Shown piece after piece: positions 1-10,556 of a DNA stretch of 64,000 nucleotides. Source of the DNA: Entonaema liquescens. Taxonomy: Eukaryota; Ascomycota; Sordariomycetes; Xylariales; Xylariaceae. The number at the start of each line of letters is the position of its first letter. Within the stretch, counting starts at the first letter, position 1. The notes below the pieces were generated by a model that saw only the letters and a program-made list of their open reading frames with translations, searched no databases and was not told where the DNA came from. Made by a program: the position numbers and the translations under genes. The stretch is from contig CADCSX010000001.1 of NCBI GenBank assembly GCA_902805475.1, forward strand, positions 992,001-1,056,000, in the 5' to 3' direction.

Positions 1-915
1 TTCCAGAGGAAATATCCGACACTGGCCATCGCAAAGCTTGTCCATCTGATCGGTTTTTCGATACCTTGTACATATGTCAGAGTACCATATGGAATTAATT
101 CCATTTTGAGGGATATAAGTATTCTGCCTTGGAGATGAATCTTTGATTGACTTAGAAACTTCTCCTTGGGTCCAACCATCCGTGTTGTTGGTACCACTGT
201 CGATTACCACCACTACATCCCTGTATTGAGTCCTCGGCTCACAAGCCATATACTCATTATAACAGGTAAGGGGGTCCATAAGAGCCCAGTTGCTTCCAGA
301 CGTTGTAGCCTTCTTGATACCCTCTTCTTCGCTGATATCCTCGTCGGCATCCTCGTCTGGGAGGTACGATACTAGACTTGAAGTCGGGCTTGCCCATGGG
401 ATGAAGTAATTTCCACCTCGCGTAAAGGCCTCGGTGGCGACCGTTACTCGCCAATGTGAACCCACATATTTTGTTTCGAAGATGGTACTATTGAAAAACA
501 TGTGTATCGGCAGAGATGACAATAATAAAATGAGCCAACACGTTTTTTTAAAACGGGATATGAATTGCATATTTTTAGTAGATGGTATCCCGACATCTAA
601 GGGATATAAGAACATGTGCGCCTTGTCGACTTCCTCGCGTGATGGAGAACTAACAATCTGCATGAAGTAGTTTGACGATGCTAAAATACCAGTTGAGAGT
701 ACGTTGAGAAGTAGGTGCAGCAGAGTGTTGAGGTTGGATGCCTGGTTGCATGATCCCCCGAATATAATAGTAGATACGTTCAATGACGAACCTGGTTTAC
801 TGAGGCTTATTATGAGGCATACTAATAACGATATTCCGCATATGGATACCAAAATAATATTAACGAATCCAGCCCGCCGCCAGGCGTCTTGAGGGAGCAA
901 TTTGGATAGTGCCAT
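1..915 (-). CDS. DUF6536 family membrane protein, 5' part (C-terminus beyond window)
   Basis: The minus strand is open without a stop from an ATG at 915 to base 1, giving 305 residues of a protein cut by the window edge. The start has a TM helix right after a basic 'DAWRRAG' segment (residues 10-16), as in the fungal DUF6536 family. Further family-like landmarks are a Gly-Ser-Cys motif before 'NTLLHLLLNVLSTG', then 'ASSNYFMQIVSSPSREEVDKAH' in pieces around residues 78-100, and a second hydrophobic helix followed by 'IHMFFNSTIF'. The family's function is not established; members are multi-pass fungal membrane proteins, usually about twice this length. After residue 185 the chain becomes hydrophilic with an acidic stretch (DEDADEDISEEE), consistent with an extramembrane domain. 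No intron is needed in the visible part. The family call rests on remembered motif similarity, not on a search. Confidence 0.75.
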   Translation of the reverse strand, partial: MALSKLLPQDAWRRAGFVNIILVSICGISLLVCLIISLSKPGSSLNVSTIIFGGSCNQASNLNTLLHLLLNVLSTGILASSNYFMQIVSSPSREEVDKAHMFLYPLDVGIPSTKNMQFISRFKKTCWLILLLSSLPIHMFFNSTIFETKYVGSHWRVTVATEAFTRGGNYFIPWASPTSSLVSYLPDEDADEDISEEEGIKKATTSGSNWALMDPLTCYNEYMACEPRTQYRDVVVVIDSGTNNTDGWTQGEVSKSIKDSSPRQNTYIPQNGINSIWYSDICTRYRKTDQMDKLCDGQCRIFPLE

Positions 916-1733
916 GCTTACAGGTACATATACTGTTTCGGGGCGGCGGATAACTACGAAACTCTGCAAGGAAGAAGTGAAATGAAATACATAACTGGAA
1001 CTGAAAAGATTAAAAGCGAAACGATGATGACGAAACGTATCTTCCCCCTCGCACGGCAACTAGGTAGTCTATTGCCTCTGTAGGAAAATCTGCTAAATCT
1101 GCCTTGTCGTTCGCCCCCAGTGAACAGATTAATTACGGTACTAATAATAGGTATCTCTGATACACAGCGGGCTGCATACGGGCTGCACAGCGCGCTTGTA
1201 CCACGTAATAACCTGTTTGTGGGTAGCAGACGGGGAAACCCTTAAGTTGATGGGCGCCCTCTAACTGGGTACTTATTAAAATGAAAATGAGGACCCTGTG
1301 ACTTAGCGACAGGAAAACTAGAATATCCATACATACTACATCACAATCTATCGGCATTGTTGTTTTCTTCCGGAAACATGAGGCCAGATTCCAGTGATGT
1401 CGGTGTACTTTGGTCAGTAAGGCAACGGGAACAAGACCGACGCGGACTCGGGACGGTGGAAGACCAATCTGTCGAGTCTCGAGTCTTTGAGAGAATAAGA
1501 TTGGGAAATAGAAGCAGAATTCGGGATTGGCATACCCCCGCAACACTTATTAAATGGAGTTCTATTCGGACGTTCCGTCTTTTCTTCAGTGGTACCCGAC
1601 TCATTTTTAATCTCACCCGACTATCTATACGGAATCTACTCGGGAATCTATTCATAATCGACAATGTTGTTGTAGGTTTCTTGCCTAGTTCTATTTATCC
1701 TATTGAATAGGACCTCGAGTTGACCGGGATTAG
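916..1733. other. Intergenic / upstream of the DUF6536 gene; no supported gene
   Basis: This stretch lies 5' of the minus-strand DUF6536 gene and before the coding-like fragment that starts near 1734. Open frames here overlap on both strands and have a composition unlike the neighbouring genes, and none shows a recognisable motif. It may hold the 5' UTR and promoter of the DUF6536 gene and upstream exons of the plus-strand fragment, but I could not place any exon with confidence. Confidence 0.4.
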
Positions 1734-2278
1734 GCTGGCGTTCTGATACTATGGGACATATTGGAAAAGTTCGCTTTTAGGAGTGACAGTCTATACGGCA
1801 CAATATATATGACATCTATCACCATAGAGGCGGCTATACCACTTGGTATAGTTATTTTGATCTACTTTACTATTACGAGTCAAATATTGCGACTTCAAGC
1901 GGATGACAGGATGCCAGGCGAAACATTGGGTGATATGACGCAAACGGAGATGTGGTATAACGGGCGCGCTTTCTATAACGAAGTATCTATAGCCCTCTTG
2001 TGGACCCCTGTGGTGTAAGATATCTACCTTAATATTTATCTCGATATGCTAATGTAGATTTACTACATAGGATCCTAAGCGGGATCTTGTTCTGTTATAT
2101 GCTAAGCAGCTACGTTCGGCAATGGGATCGGAAGCTTCGGCCTATCATCATGTTTACTCAAACGGGGGACCCAGTTGCCGTTATACCAAGACGTCAACCT
2201 TCTAGCGATCCGGCATTGAGGGTTTCGATTGACTCTTTGATACGATTCTCCGAAGAACCTGGCCTACAGCAAGTCTGA
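1734..2278 (+). CDS. Unassigned membrane-protein fragment with one intron
   Basis: Two open segments join cleanly across a canonical 56-nt intron (donor GTAAGA at 2015, 'GCTAATG' branch-like site, acceptor CATAG ending at 2070). The joined frame gives about 161 residues: a segment 'KFAFRSDSLYG', a long hydrophobic helix (around 'AAIPLGIVILIYFTI'), a polar loop 'LQADDRMPGE', a second helix spanning the intron junction ('LLWTPVVILSGILFCYML') and a polar tail ending in TGA. There is no suitable in-frame ATG; the frame opens after a TAG at 1731-1733 that could itself be the end of an upstream intron (ATTAG acceptor), so this may be the 3' end of a longer gene. I do not recognise the family. It could also be a degraded gene remnant. 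That splicing restores a continuous frame with a helix across the junction is the main support. Confidence 0.45.
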
Positions 2279-3545
2279 GCTTTCAACTGAAAATTCTTCC
2301 CTGGGGGTGTTAATGAGTTGATAGTGCACCAAAGATTTTTCTAATGAGTGTGCGGGTTTGGAATATATTGGGTCTTTTCTCTTTTCCTAACGTCTGGCGA
2401 ATACGTACACTTACCTGTATTCCTGTATTGCTTTTGTTTGGGATTGTTGGCATGTTACTTTACTTTTGATAGGCCCTCGGTGCATTTGGGTTTGGATTTA
2501 GAAGGAGGGGTACAATAAAAGGAACTTGTTAGGATGGTTCCATTGAGGCATGTCTTTGGCCCATATCATATTTCGAAGTGATTTGCCTACATGTTACCCA
2601 TAGTCTACGAGTGAATCGTGTCACAACTTCATCATAGCTTTGTGACTCAAAGGTTAATAATTCTGGGTAGGGATAAACCACACTGCGATGTTAATCCTGG
2701 CCTTAGCAAGGTATTTCTATTGTATGCGTTTACCTAGTAGGCCCTGGCTAAAATAGATGTGCCATAACCTTCGACTATAACAGTGGAAAATATGGTGTAA
2801 GTAATAAGAGCAACCAAGTATTATGATTTTAAAACAATTTAATAAATAATCAATCATAAAGATATATAAATCGGTGTTTTACATATCGCAAAGTATTTGT
2901 ATCATTCATATATATATTTTGGTTACGTTATGTTGAAAAGATCGAGAAAGTCGAAGCGTTTTAGTGGGACTTCTAGCTGTGGCACCTACTTAGAGTTGCT
3001 GTAGCCATCCACGTGACTATCTAGGTACATAAGTAGCTGTACCCCATGACGCACGTTCCACTGTATACCTACATGTCAGCCGCTACTATTGGATTACCTA
3101 AGATGTCCCTGAAATCTTTAGTGGCTGGAGGTACCTGGGTACTTATTCTCTTATCTGTTTATCTAATTTGAGGCGGTGCATGCCATTTCTAACAATGGAA
3201 ATTGCTCTCCCATATTCCGGCCTCCTCTAGATCCTTTCACCTTCATCAACGTCATTCTTTTTTCCCCCGACATCAGCATTGACACTTGCCAGGTAATTCG
3301 ACACGCCCATCCGACGATTTACACCTTTACTTATCGCCCCAAGTGCTCGTCGAAAATCGCAAACATTAGTAACGATTTTACTGATCTGTGTCGTGGTGCT
3401 TTGCCACCGCTGTCACCTCGCGATCTACCGTTACGACGCGCATATCGCTTTCGTGTTCTTACCCTACAGTAGCTTGTTTCGCCAACCGTCACCATCATAC
3501 ACCTTCCAATCATCTACATCGTACCAGAGATAGAGTTAGCCCAAG
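2279..3545. other. Intergenic, AT-rich; upstream region of the Nab2-like gene
   Basis: No coding structure is supported. The first half is AT-rich (for example 2815-2900). From about 3170 the sequence becomes pyrimidine-rich, consistent with promoter and 5' UTR of the gene starting at 3546. Confidence 0.5.
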
Positions 3546-5138
3546 ATGTCGATCGAGGTTGCTATGAATACGCCGCTGGCGGATGCGCTTAACATGGCGA
3601 TTCAGCCGAAGCTGGTGGAAGTAGGCTGGGCATCAGGTGGCGCCGATGATAGCGCTTTATCCGAATATATAATTTTGATGCTTGTCAATGGAAAAACGCA
3701 GGATCAGATTGCTGCCGAGCTAGCTGGTGATCTTCTCAGCCTTGGGCCCGACGATCCTGGCGCACGAAACTTCGCGAAGTGGCTCTTTGACCAGATCGAG
3801 TCTTTGAACGCTCAACTAAACGGGGCCCCAGCCCAATTGGAAAACAATGGCGTTCAAGCTCCCCAAACTGCGCCGTCATCCACAGACCAGGACGCGGATA
3901 TGACTATGTCTCTTGATGGCCCTGAGCTGAATGCGTAAGTTCTTACTATCAAAATTTTATCTCTCTATTTACTCTCGGCATAAGCTGACACCAACCAGTC
4001 CCACAGGTCCCAGATCTATGAGAAATCCCAATATGCGAGGCAACCGAGAAAACGGATGCTTGGACAAATGAGCAAGGCTATGGATCGTAGCCACGACAAC
4101 GTACTGCACCGTGTTCGGGCAAATGGCAACGAAAGAATCAATGCCCATCGGACGCCTCCTACTGGGCCGAGGGGTGGTTTCGGACGCGCCAACAATCGTG
4201 CGGCGAACAACCGTGCAGCTGGGTTCGCTGCTCATCTGGGCCAAGTTGGCGGAGCCTTACCTAATATGCATGATCCTAATGGGATGCCGAATATGAACGC
4301 TGATATGAACTGGATGATGTCTGGCGGTGGTACTCCAGAACAGTTGTTCCAGCTCCTCCAACAGCAAAACCATATGATGGGACAGATGTATCAACAACTT
4401 ACCCAACAAAACCAACCTACCGGGCGATCCAACGGAAGGTCGCTTTTCGACCGGGTGCAAAACCCCCGAGGCGGCAGACGAGGAGGGCATACTAACGGCC
4501 ACAAATTCCACCAGGGAGATGGAGCCAATACCAATGAGACCGGCGCCGACAATGAAGACGTTGATATGACGCAGGCTAGGCGTGAGCCGCCTAATCCCGA
4601 GATGACGATTTGCAAATTCAACTTGTCATGTACCAACAAGGATTGCAAGTTTGCGCATCAGTCTCCGGCAGCACCGCCGAATACCACAGTTGATGTGAAC
4701 GATGTCTGTTCATACGGCGCGGCATGCAAAAACCGAAAATGTGTGGGTCGCCATCCCTCGCCGGCAACCAGGCGCGCACATCAGAATGAGCAAGAATGCA
4801 AGTTCTATCCTAATTGCACCAACCCGAGCTGCCCTTTCAAGCACCCGGAGATGCCTCCTTGCCGGAACGGAGGCGATTGCGTGGTGGAGGGATGCAAGTT
4901 TACTCATCTTCAGACCATGTGCAAGTACAAGCCATGCACAAACCGCTTTTGCCCATACAAACATGAGGAAGGTCAAAGGGGAACATTCCAGGACAAGGTT
5001 TGGACTGCCGATGGATCGGGGGCGCACGTGAGCGAGAGGAAGTTTGTGGATTCGAACGGCCCCGAGGAGCTTGTTGTGCCCGGTAGTGAGACAGGGTCGG
5101 GTCAAGAAGCAGCAGCGACAGCTGATACCATAATGTGA
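3546..5138 (+). CDS. NAB2: Nab2-type nuclear poly(A) RNA-binding CCCH zinc-finger protein
   Basis: Exons 3546-3934 and 4007-5138, joined over a 72-nt intron (donor GTAAGT, acceptor CCACAG), encode about 505 residues. Using the nearer acceptor at 3998 gives an early stop, so the 4006 acceptor is preferred. Residues 10-80 resemble the Nab2 N-terminal PWI-like fold that binds the export machinery ('VGWASGG..DSALSEYIILMLVNGKT'). The middle holds an RG/N-rich region (GPRGGFGRANNRAANN) and a Gln-rich stretch (LFQLLQQQNHMMGQMYQQL), both usual in Nab2. The C-terminal half carries at least five tandem CCCH fingers with C-x4/5-C-x4/5-C-x3-H spacing, e.g. 'CKFNLSCTNKDCKFAH' and 'CKFYPNCTNPSCPFKH'. In yeast, Nab2 binds poly(A), limits tail length and promotes mRNA export; that role here is by homology. 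The tail after the last finger is acidic and Gly/Ala-rich. Confidence 0.88.
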
Positions 5139-5735
5139 ATTTGGAGTGAGAGGGAGAGATTACGCGATGGATAAAGTCTACGATCATACAGCGGAAGTGA
5201 AAAGGGTGACGATGGGATCAGTATTCTCCACGAGCGAATGAGGTATAAGGGGGGGCATGAGGGGAAATCTCAATTTTAGAACTGCTATTGATACACAGGC
5301 GTTAGGTTGGTGATAGGAAAAGTCAAGGGACTTCAGCACATTACAATATACCCAAATGCATTTTGTGACTTGATGAATATAAAGCTTTCCAATTTTACTA
5401 TGAGTCTACGATTTACTGTGATGTGATATGTTATAGAGAACATCTACATGTACTTAACTAATCTATATTGAAAGTAAGGCATATCTGGGTAGAGGTATGT
5501 ACATAAATCGCGAACGCAAGTAGCGGCATTAGGTACCTAATATAGGAATATAGAACACGGTAAGTGGGGTTTACCTTTTTAAACAGGGGCAGCTTCGACT
5601 TACGTAGTAGGGGTACGTGAGTACGAAGTTACATACTAATTTCTACAGCAGCTTGAAAGTACCACGCCACTTTACACATTTCCTCAACTTCAACATGCCA
5701 TCTTCAGTGCTACGGCCAGCTATAATACGTATGCA
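5139..5735. other. Intergenic between NAB2-like and HEM14-like genes
   Basis: This 597-base spacer should hold the 3' UTR of the upstream gene and the promoter of the downstream one. A palindromic TTAGGTACCTAA lies at 5529-5540. Nothing else is supported. Confidence 0.5.
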
Positions 5736-7827
5736 ATGAGTTCCAAACGCCCAGAAGATGTTCTCGTAAATCTTCTGAGGTCTGCGTACCGCAATGCGCG
5801 ACATGGTTCCCCCGCCCGGATCTCGACACCCCCATCCTCGCGACATCTGAGCTCTCTAGCAGCTCCGAGTAGCCTTCTTCACTCGTCAATTCGAAAGCAA
5901 GTTGCTTGTTCTAGATCTGGAAACATCCCTCGATCTCGGACTCGAACATTCGCAACCGCTCAGGCACCCAATGAGAAGAAGCGGGAAATCGCCGTTCTTG
6001 GTGGCGGCGTCACCGGGTTGACTACCGCACACTACTTGGCTCGCCACGCTAAGGACGCACACATTACGCTATACGAGGCATCTAATAGGCTTGGTGGATG
6101 GATACATGGGGGAAGGGCATTGAAGGGCAACGGGAAGGATGAAGAGGTCATATTCCAGTCCGGTCCGCGCATGCTTCGATCGGGAGCAGCGAGCCTGAAG
6201 TGTGATGATTTCGTCTTTTACGACGTAGTGGGTACACCTTCACTGGACTAGATCTTTTTTCGACAAACTAAGATCTTCGCTAATAATTATGTTCCTTATT
6301 CCAGTTGATTAACTTGGGTATTGACCATAAACTTTTACCTCACCCAGGCCCTCCCGGCGACCGTTACATATATTACCCGGATCACTTGGTCAAGCTACCT
6401 TCACGTGATCGTACTCCAGAGAACGTCTTCCATGCGGTCTGGTCAATTTTAAACGAGCCCCTCTGGGATGGGGTCTTAAAATCAGCTTTCCACGCCGCAC
6501 GGCTATTGTTGCGAAATTCCCGTGTTTCCTCGTTGGATCAAGATGAATCTGTGGGCGATTTTCTAGGCAGGATTTTCAACAATGACCAACCTATTAAGAA
6601 TATAGTGTCGGCTACGATGCATGGTATCTACGGGGGTGATGTGTACAAGTTAAGCGTGAGAAACACGATTTTCGAGTCATTTTGGCGAAGAACTGCACTC
6701 GTAACTATGCCTGGTATGGTCTGGATGGAACGCAAGGATGTAGCTCTCTATTCTATCTCACATAGCCCTAATGGTCGCAAGATAGGGGAGTTGGCCCGTA
6801 AAGCGGTCGGTTGGAACACCATGGCGTTTGAAGATGGCCTCCTCACCCTTAAAAACAGTTTAATAAAAGACTTGCAGGACCGGCAAAATGTTACGATCAG
6901 TACCAATACTCCAGTCACTTCTTTGTCGTATAAAGGCGGCAAAGTGTCGGTAAGCTTCCTGGATTCATCTAAGAGCTGTTACAGAAAGCAAATTCGGATA
7001 CTAAACGTGTACAGATTGCTGCAACGAATAAAGAGAAGCAGGAACCAACGAGGAAATATGACCAAGTAATCAGCACTATTTTCTCCAAACACCTCGCTGA
7101 ACTGGTCGAGCCTAAGGGCAGTCTCCCCTCGCTGGCCCAGACCCATGCCGTGACCATCATGGTTGTCAACATCTGGTTCTCTAATCCAAATCTTCTCGAA
7201 AAAAACCACGGCTTCGGCTACCTGATACCAACATCAACACCCAATAACGACGAGTGCGTGCTAGGCGTGCTGTTCGACTCAGACATGCAGTTACGCCCCG
7301 AACGTCCCGGTACCAAACTCACCGTCATGATGGGCGGCCACTACTGGGACGGCTGGACCCAGTTACCCACGGATAAAATGGCATGCGAAATGGCGGTAGA
7401 AGCCGTCCGGCGCCACCTCGGCATCGACCCAGCCGAAGACGCCGTGGCGCACGCACAACTCTGCCGCGAGTGCCTGCCGCAGCACTTCGTCGGGCACCGG
7501 GAACGCATGAAGGAGGCGCACTGGGAGCTGCTGTCCGCCTTCCAGGGCCGCCTCACCGTCGCAGGCCCCAGCTACACGACGATCGGCGTGATGCCGTCCA
7601 TGCGTGCCGGCTACGAGGCCGCCATGCGCGTCGCCTACGGCCACGGCGGACCCTGGTATGACTCCAAGGAAATGGCCCGGTGGATGGCCCAATTGTTCCC
7701 CAAGGGTATGCCGGACTACGTCGGCGATACGGGCCTCGAGAGCTTCACCGAACCGTATGGGAATACCCTGTACCAGGTCCCGCACTCTAAGATTCCCTTC
7801 AAGAAGTGGAGTCAAAATCGAAACTAG
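5736..7827 (+). CDS. HEM14: Protoporphyrinogen oxidase, mitochondrial
   Basis: Exons 5736-6224, 6305-6949 and 7015-7827 (introns of 80 and 65 nt) encode about 647 residues. The product oxidises protoporphyrinogen IX to protoporphyrin IX in heme synthesis, at the inner mitochondrial membrane, with FAD. The N-terminal ~80 residues are rich in Arg, Ser and Ala with few acids, as expected for a mitochondrial presequence. The FAD dinucleotide-binding motif follows (VLGGGVTGLTTAHYLAR, then 'LYEASNRLGGWI'), then 'GPRMLRSGAA'. Exon 1 must splice at GTAGTG (6225) so that '..DDFVFYD' continues as 'LINLGIDHKLLPHPGPPGDRY'; the second splice restores 'KYDQVISTIFSKHLAEL'. The C-terminal half has the family's 'NKACEM'-like region 'LTVMMGGHYWDG' and 'GPSYTTIGVMPSMRAGYEAA'. 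The 3' exon is clearly more GC-rich than the 5' half. Start choice: first ATG giving the targeting sequence. Confidence 0.92.
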
Positions 7828-10556
7828 ATTCAGGGGTAGGACGGACTTGACGGATGGGTAGGTGGGTGGGGTGGATACTACGCGTATGTATATACCTTGT
7901 ATGGCAGACAAAGGGGAACGGACTGAGGGACGGGACCTGGGATTCATATCGTGCTGGTATGGTAGATGGCGACATGAAAGCATATCTGGAGGTTTAGAAT
8001 ATGTAAATACGCGTAGGGTTGTGTTATAGACTCTAGTAGCGGTTATCATAGCGACGGTAGGAATGAGAAAACTCGGCTGAGCAAGGAGTTTTGCTTCGCA
8101 TTACGAGCTCCTTTTTATCGGGTCTTGTACAATGTTCATGATACCATCTTGTAGCTCAGGTTAGACTACACCATCTTATACGACAATGAAAATACTTCGA
8201 GTCACTTTACAATAATACATTTGTCTTGACACTTAAGGTTTAGGTAGACTACAAATCACAAGTTGTCAGGTTAATGATAGACGAAAGATTGATGAGATTG
8301 AATTGCTCAATTCAAGAAAAGCACCTAAACCCTATCCCCAACGCCCAGGCTAATGCTGTGATGTATGTACAATGCCGTACGGCATGGCCGTTGCACTCTA
8401 TGTCTATAGTCTATATGCATGGGGTATCTCTTTTAGTACAGTTCTACACCTGCCTCTCTTCTCTCTTTTCTTCCTCCAAGACGCTGGCAAGAAAACGCTT
8501 CTTACGACGACCATCATGTCTTCATAATCTTCCTCTTTGGCGGATGCGTATGTGTATGCGTCCTTCTAATTTTAACGATGGGCTTTTTGTGTTGGTGCCC
8601 TTTTTCGTTATCTATTTCGCCGGTGTTGTATTGGCGTTAATCTCGAGAGATCATGCTGTATTTCCCTATTTCGAAGGTGGTATATTGGAGAATAGGATGT
8701 AGTTCTCCGAAGAATAGAGGTAGGCCGTGTTGTATTGCCAAAGATATCTAGGCGTAATTCGTCCAGAAATAGTGCCCGAATAAGAATATGGGCGATAGGA
8801 CGGGATACCCTTACCGTCGTAATTGAATAATAGTGTTGTAATAGTATATAATAGTTTGTGGTATCAAGGTAAGGTGAGTGTGCTTCGCATGGTACACTTT
8901 TTTTTTTCTTTTTCCTCTTTTCCCCTTTTTTTTGGCTTGCAATGTCAGTGCAAGGACTTCCTGAAAAGACAGATGACATTATAGGACATGGCGATTATTC
9001 CCATGCCATGTTGCGCATCTGACTGTACTCCATCTGGGAAGATAGGTCCCCCAAACCTAAATTCCTAATAGCAACAGTGGATGTATCTTGCTGCATGGGT
9101 AGGCAACTCTGGTTATATTCGTCTCATGGTAAGGTACCTAGGCACAGGTGCATTCTATCGTGAAGTCTGCTCTGGGCGGTAGATAGGCATTGGTTGGTAT
9201 AGTCGGAACAGGTAGTCAAGACAGGAGTATACTGCAAAGACAAGGAACTGTGAAAGGAGTAATGGCTGTGCCGCATTGAGTGTCTGCTCATCCGTTATCT
9301 AGGAAAATAGGTCCCCCAACCTAAATCCTGAAAGGAGGAAACTCTTGGCCACTACGGTAGACAGCTGAGACTGGTGCGGGCGGGTAGGCGTTCATTCATT
9401 GGATATAAGTAAGCACAAATACATGTTGCGCTTCTGGAATCTGTTTCGGTCGAGAGGCAATGGCTGATGTGGTCAAAGCAGGTTATATGCTGCGATGACA
9501 AACGGTAGGTAGGTTGCGCTGTGGCAGGGCGCCTAAAGTGTTGGCGTGTACTAGTAAATCAGGAAGCAGAGGCTCCAATCAACAGATCCTGATAAAAAGA
9601 GATGGCGTGCTTCATGACTTGAGGAGATGGGTAACTCGGGATGCTCGTCGTGGTCGTAAAAGTAGGTGACGGCTCCGGGAGATGGTACGTACTGAGGCAT
9701 GCTGCCTTAAGTATCAAAGTGTGTAAGAGGTCGTTAGGAAGTAGGCATTCAAATTAACACCACCTAGTAAAGAGATGAGTGAAGAGTATACCTAGTTCGT
9801 ATGGCAAAGGTCATAGCGAATCGTGTATCAACGCAGTCGGAGTAGGTGTGGAGTATAAAAGGAGAAGATGTGGTAGTCGGAAAAGAGGCAGTGTGGTTTA
9901 ATATTTGAGTATCGAAGTATCCATTCGTAACTTTATTAGGGAACAGAGCCATCCCACCCTCCCTAATCAATGAACCCTGATGAAAGATATGGAATGTGCT
10001 TCGTGCGCTCGATTAAGGTGTCGGGTATGTATGTGAGGTACTCTTCTTCATCGTGGGGTCTAAGCAGGTACGTGCTGCAAAGACAAAAAGTGTTCTTCCG
10101 ATATATCGGGTATTCCTGGTAAGGGTAAATGCTGCCAAGACGAAGTTGCTCTTCAAAGTCCTGATCCTCAGCGGCGCTTGCTCAGATGTATTCTGCAATG
10201 GCCAAGGAAAAAAGAAAAATAGTCGGCTCGTAAAACAAAAAGGCATGTTGTGTACTATGTTTCAATACGAGCGCCGCAATAAAAGAAAGCTTTTTTTGTC
10301 ATTTTTATTTTCCTTCTTTTTTTTCTCCTTTTCTTGATAGTTAATAGGAAATGGGTTGTCGGCCAAGTAGACAACGATGGGTATCAATGAAGATCCAATG
10401 CCAAAAAAACCAACGAGAAAATCTAATGTCGGGAACTAATGATGAGAGCCAATGGTTGTATGTGTACCGCGCTTCGTAGTGTTCAACGGGGACAGAGGCC
10501 TTTCTAGGAAGGTAGTCTGCCATTCGGATGAGTGTGGTCGGGGGTTAGGATTATGA
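7828..10556. other. Intergenic between HEM14-like and FUN30-like genes; no gene seen
   Basis: The two flanking genes converge here, so both 3' UTRs lie in it. Open frames are short, unlike any family, and mostly poly-pyrimidine driven (8900-8940, 10290-10340). A diverged direct repeat is described separately. No tRNA or other RNA gene was recognised. Confidence 0.5.
9043..9328. repeat. Diverged direct repeat containing ATAGGTCCCCCAA-CCTAAAT
   Basis: Two near-identical segments of about 24 bases occur at 9043-9066 and 9307-9328: both read ATAGGTCCCCCA(A)ACCTAAAT followed by a TCCT-like end. Looser similarity around them ('gggtaggc', 'catgttgcgc') suggests an old duplication of roughly 260 bases or a shared regulatory element. 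Confidence 0.5.

Noticed and set aside
1357..1710. Plus-strand 117-codon frame upstream of the membrane-protein fragment
   Set aside because: Arg/Ser-rich composition without motif, overlapped by equally long minus-strand frames; could not be joined convincingly to the 1734 exon.
7363..8049. Minus-strand 228-codon frame over the HEM14 last exon
   Set aside because: It is antisense to a clear protoporphyrinogen oxidase exon and arises from GC-rich codon bias; it has no domain of its own.
8274..8702. Plus-strand 142-codon frame
   Set aside because: Driven by T/C-rich sequence in a 3' spacer; no recognised domain.
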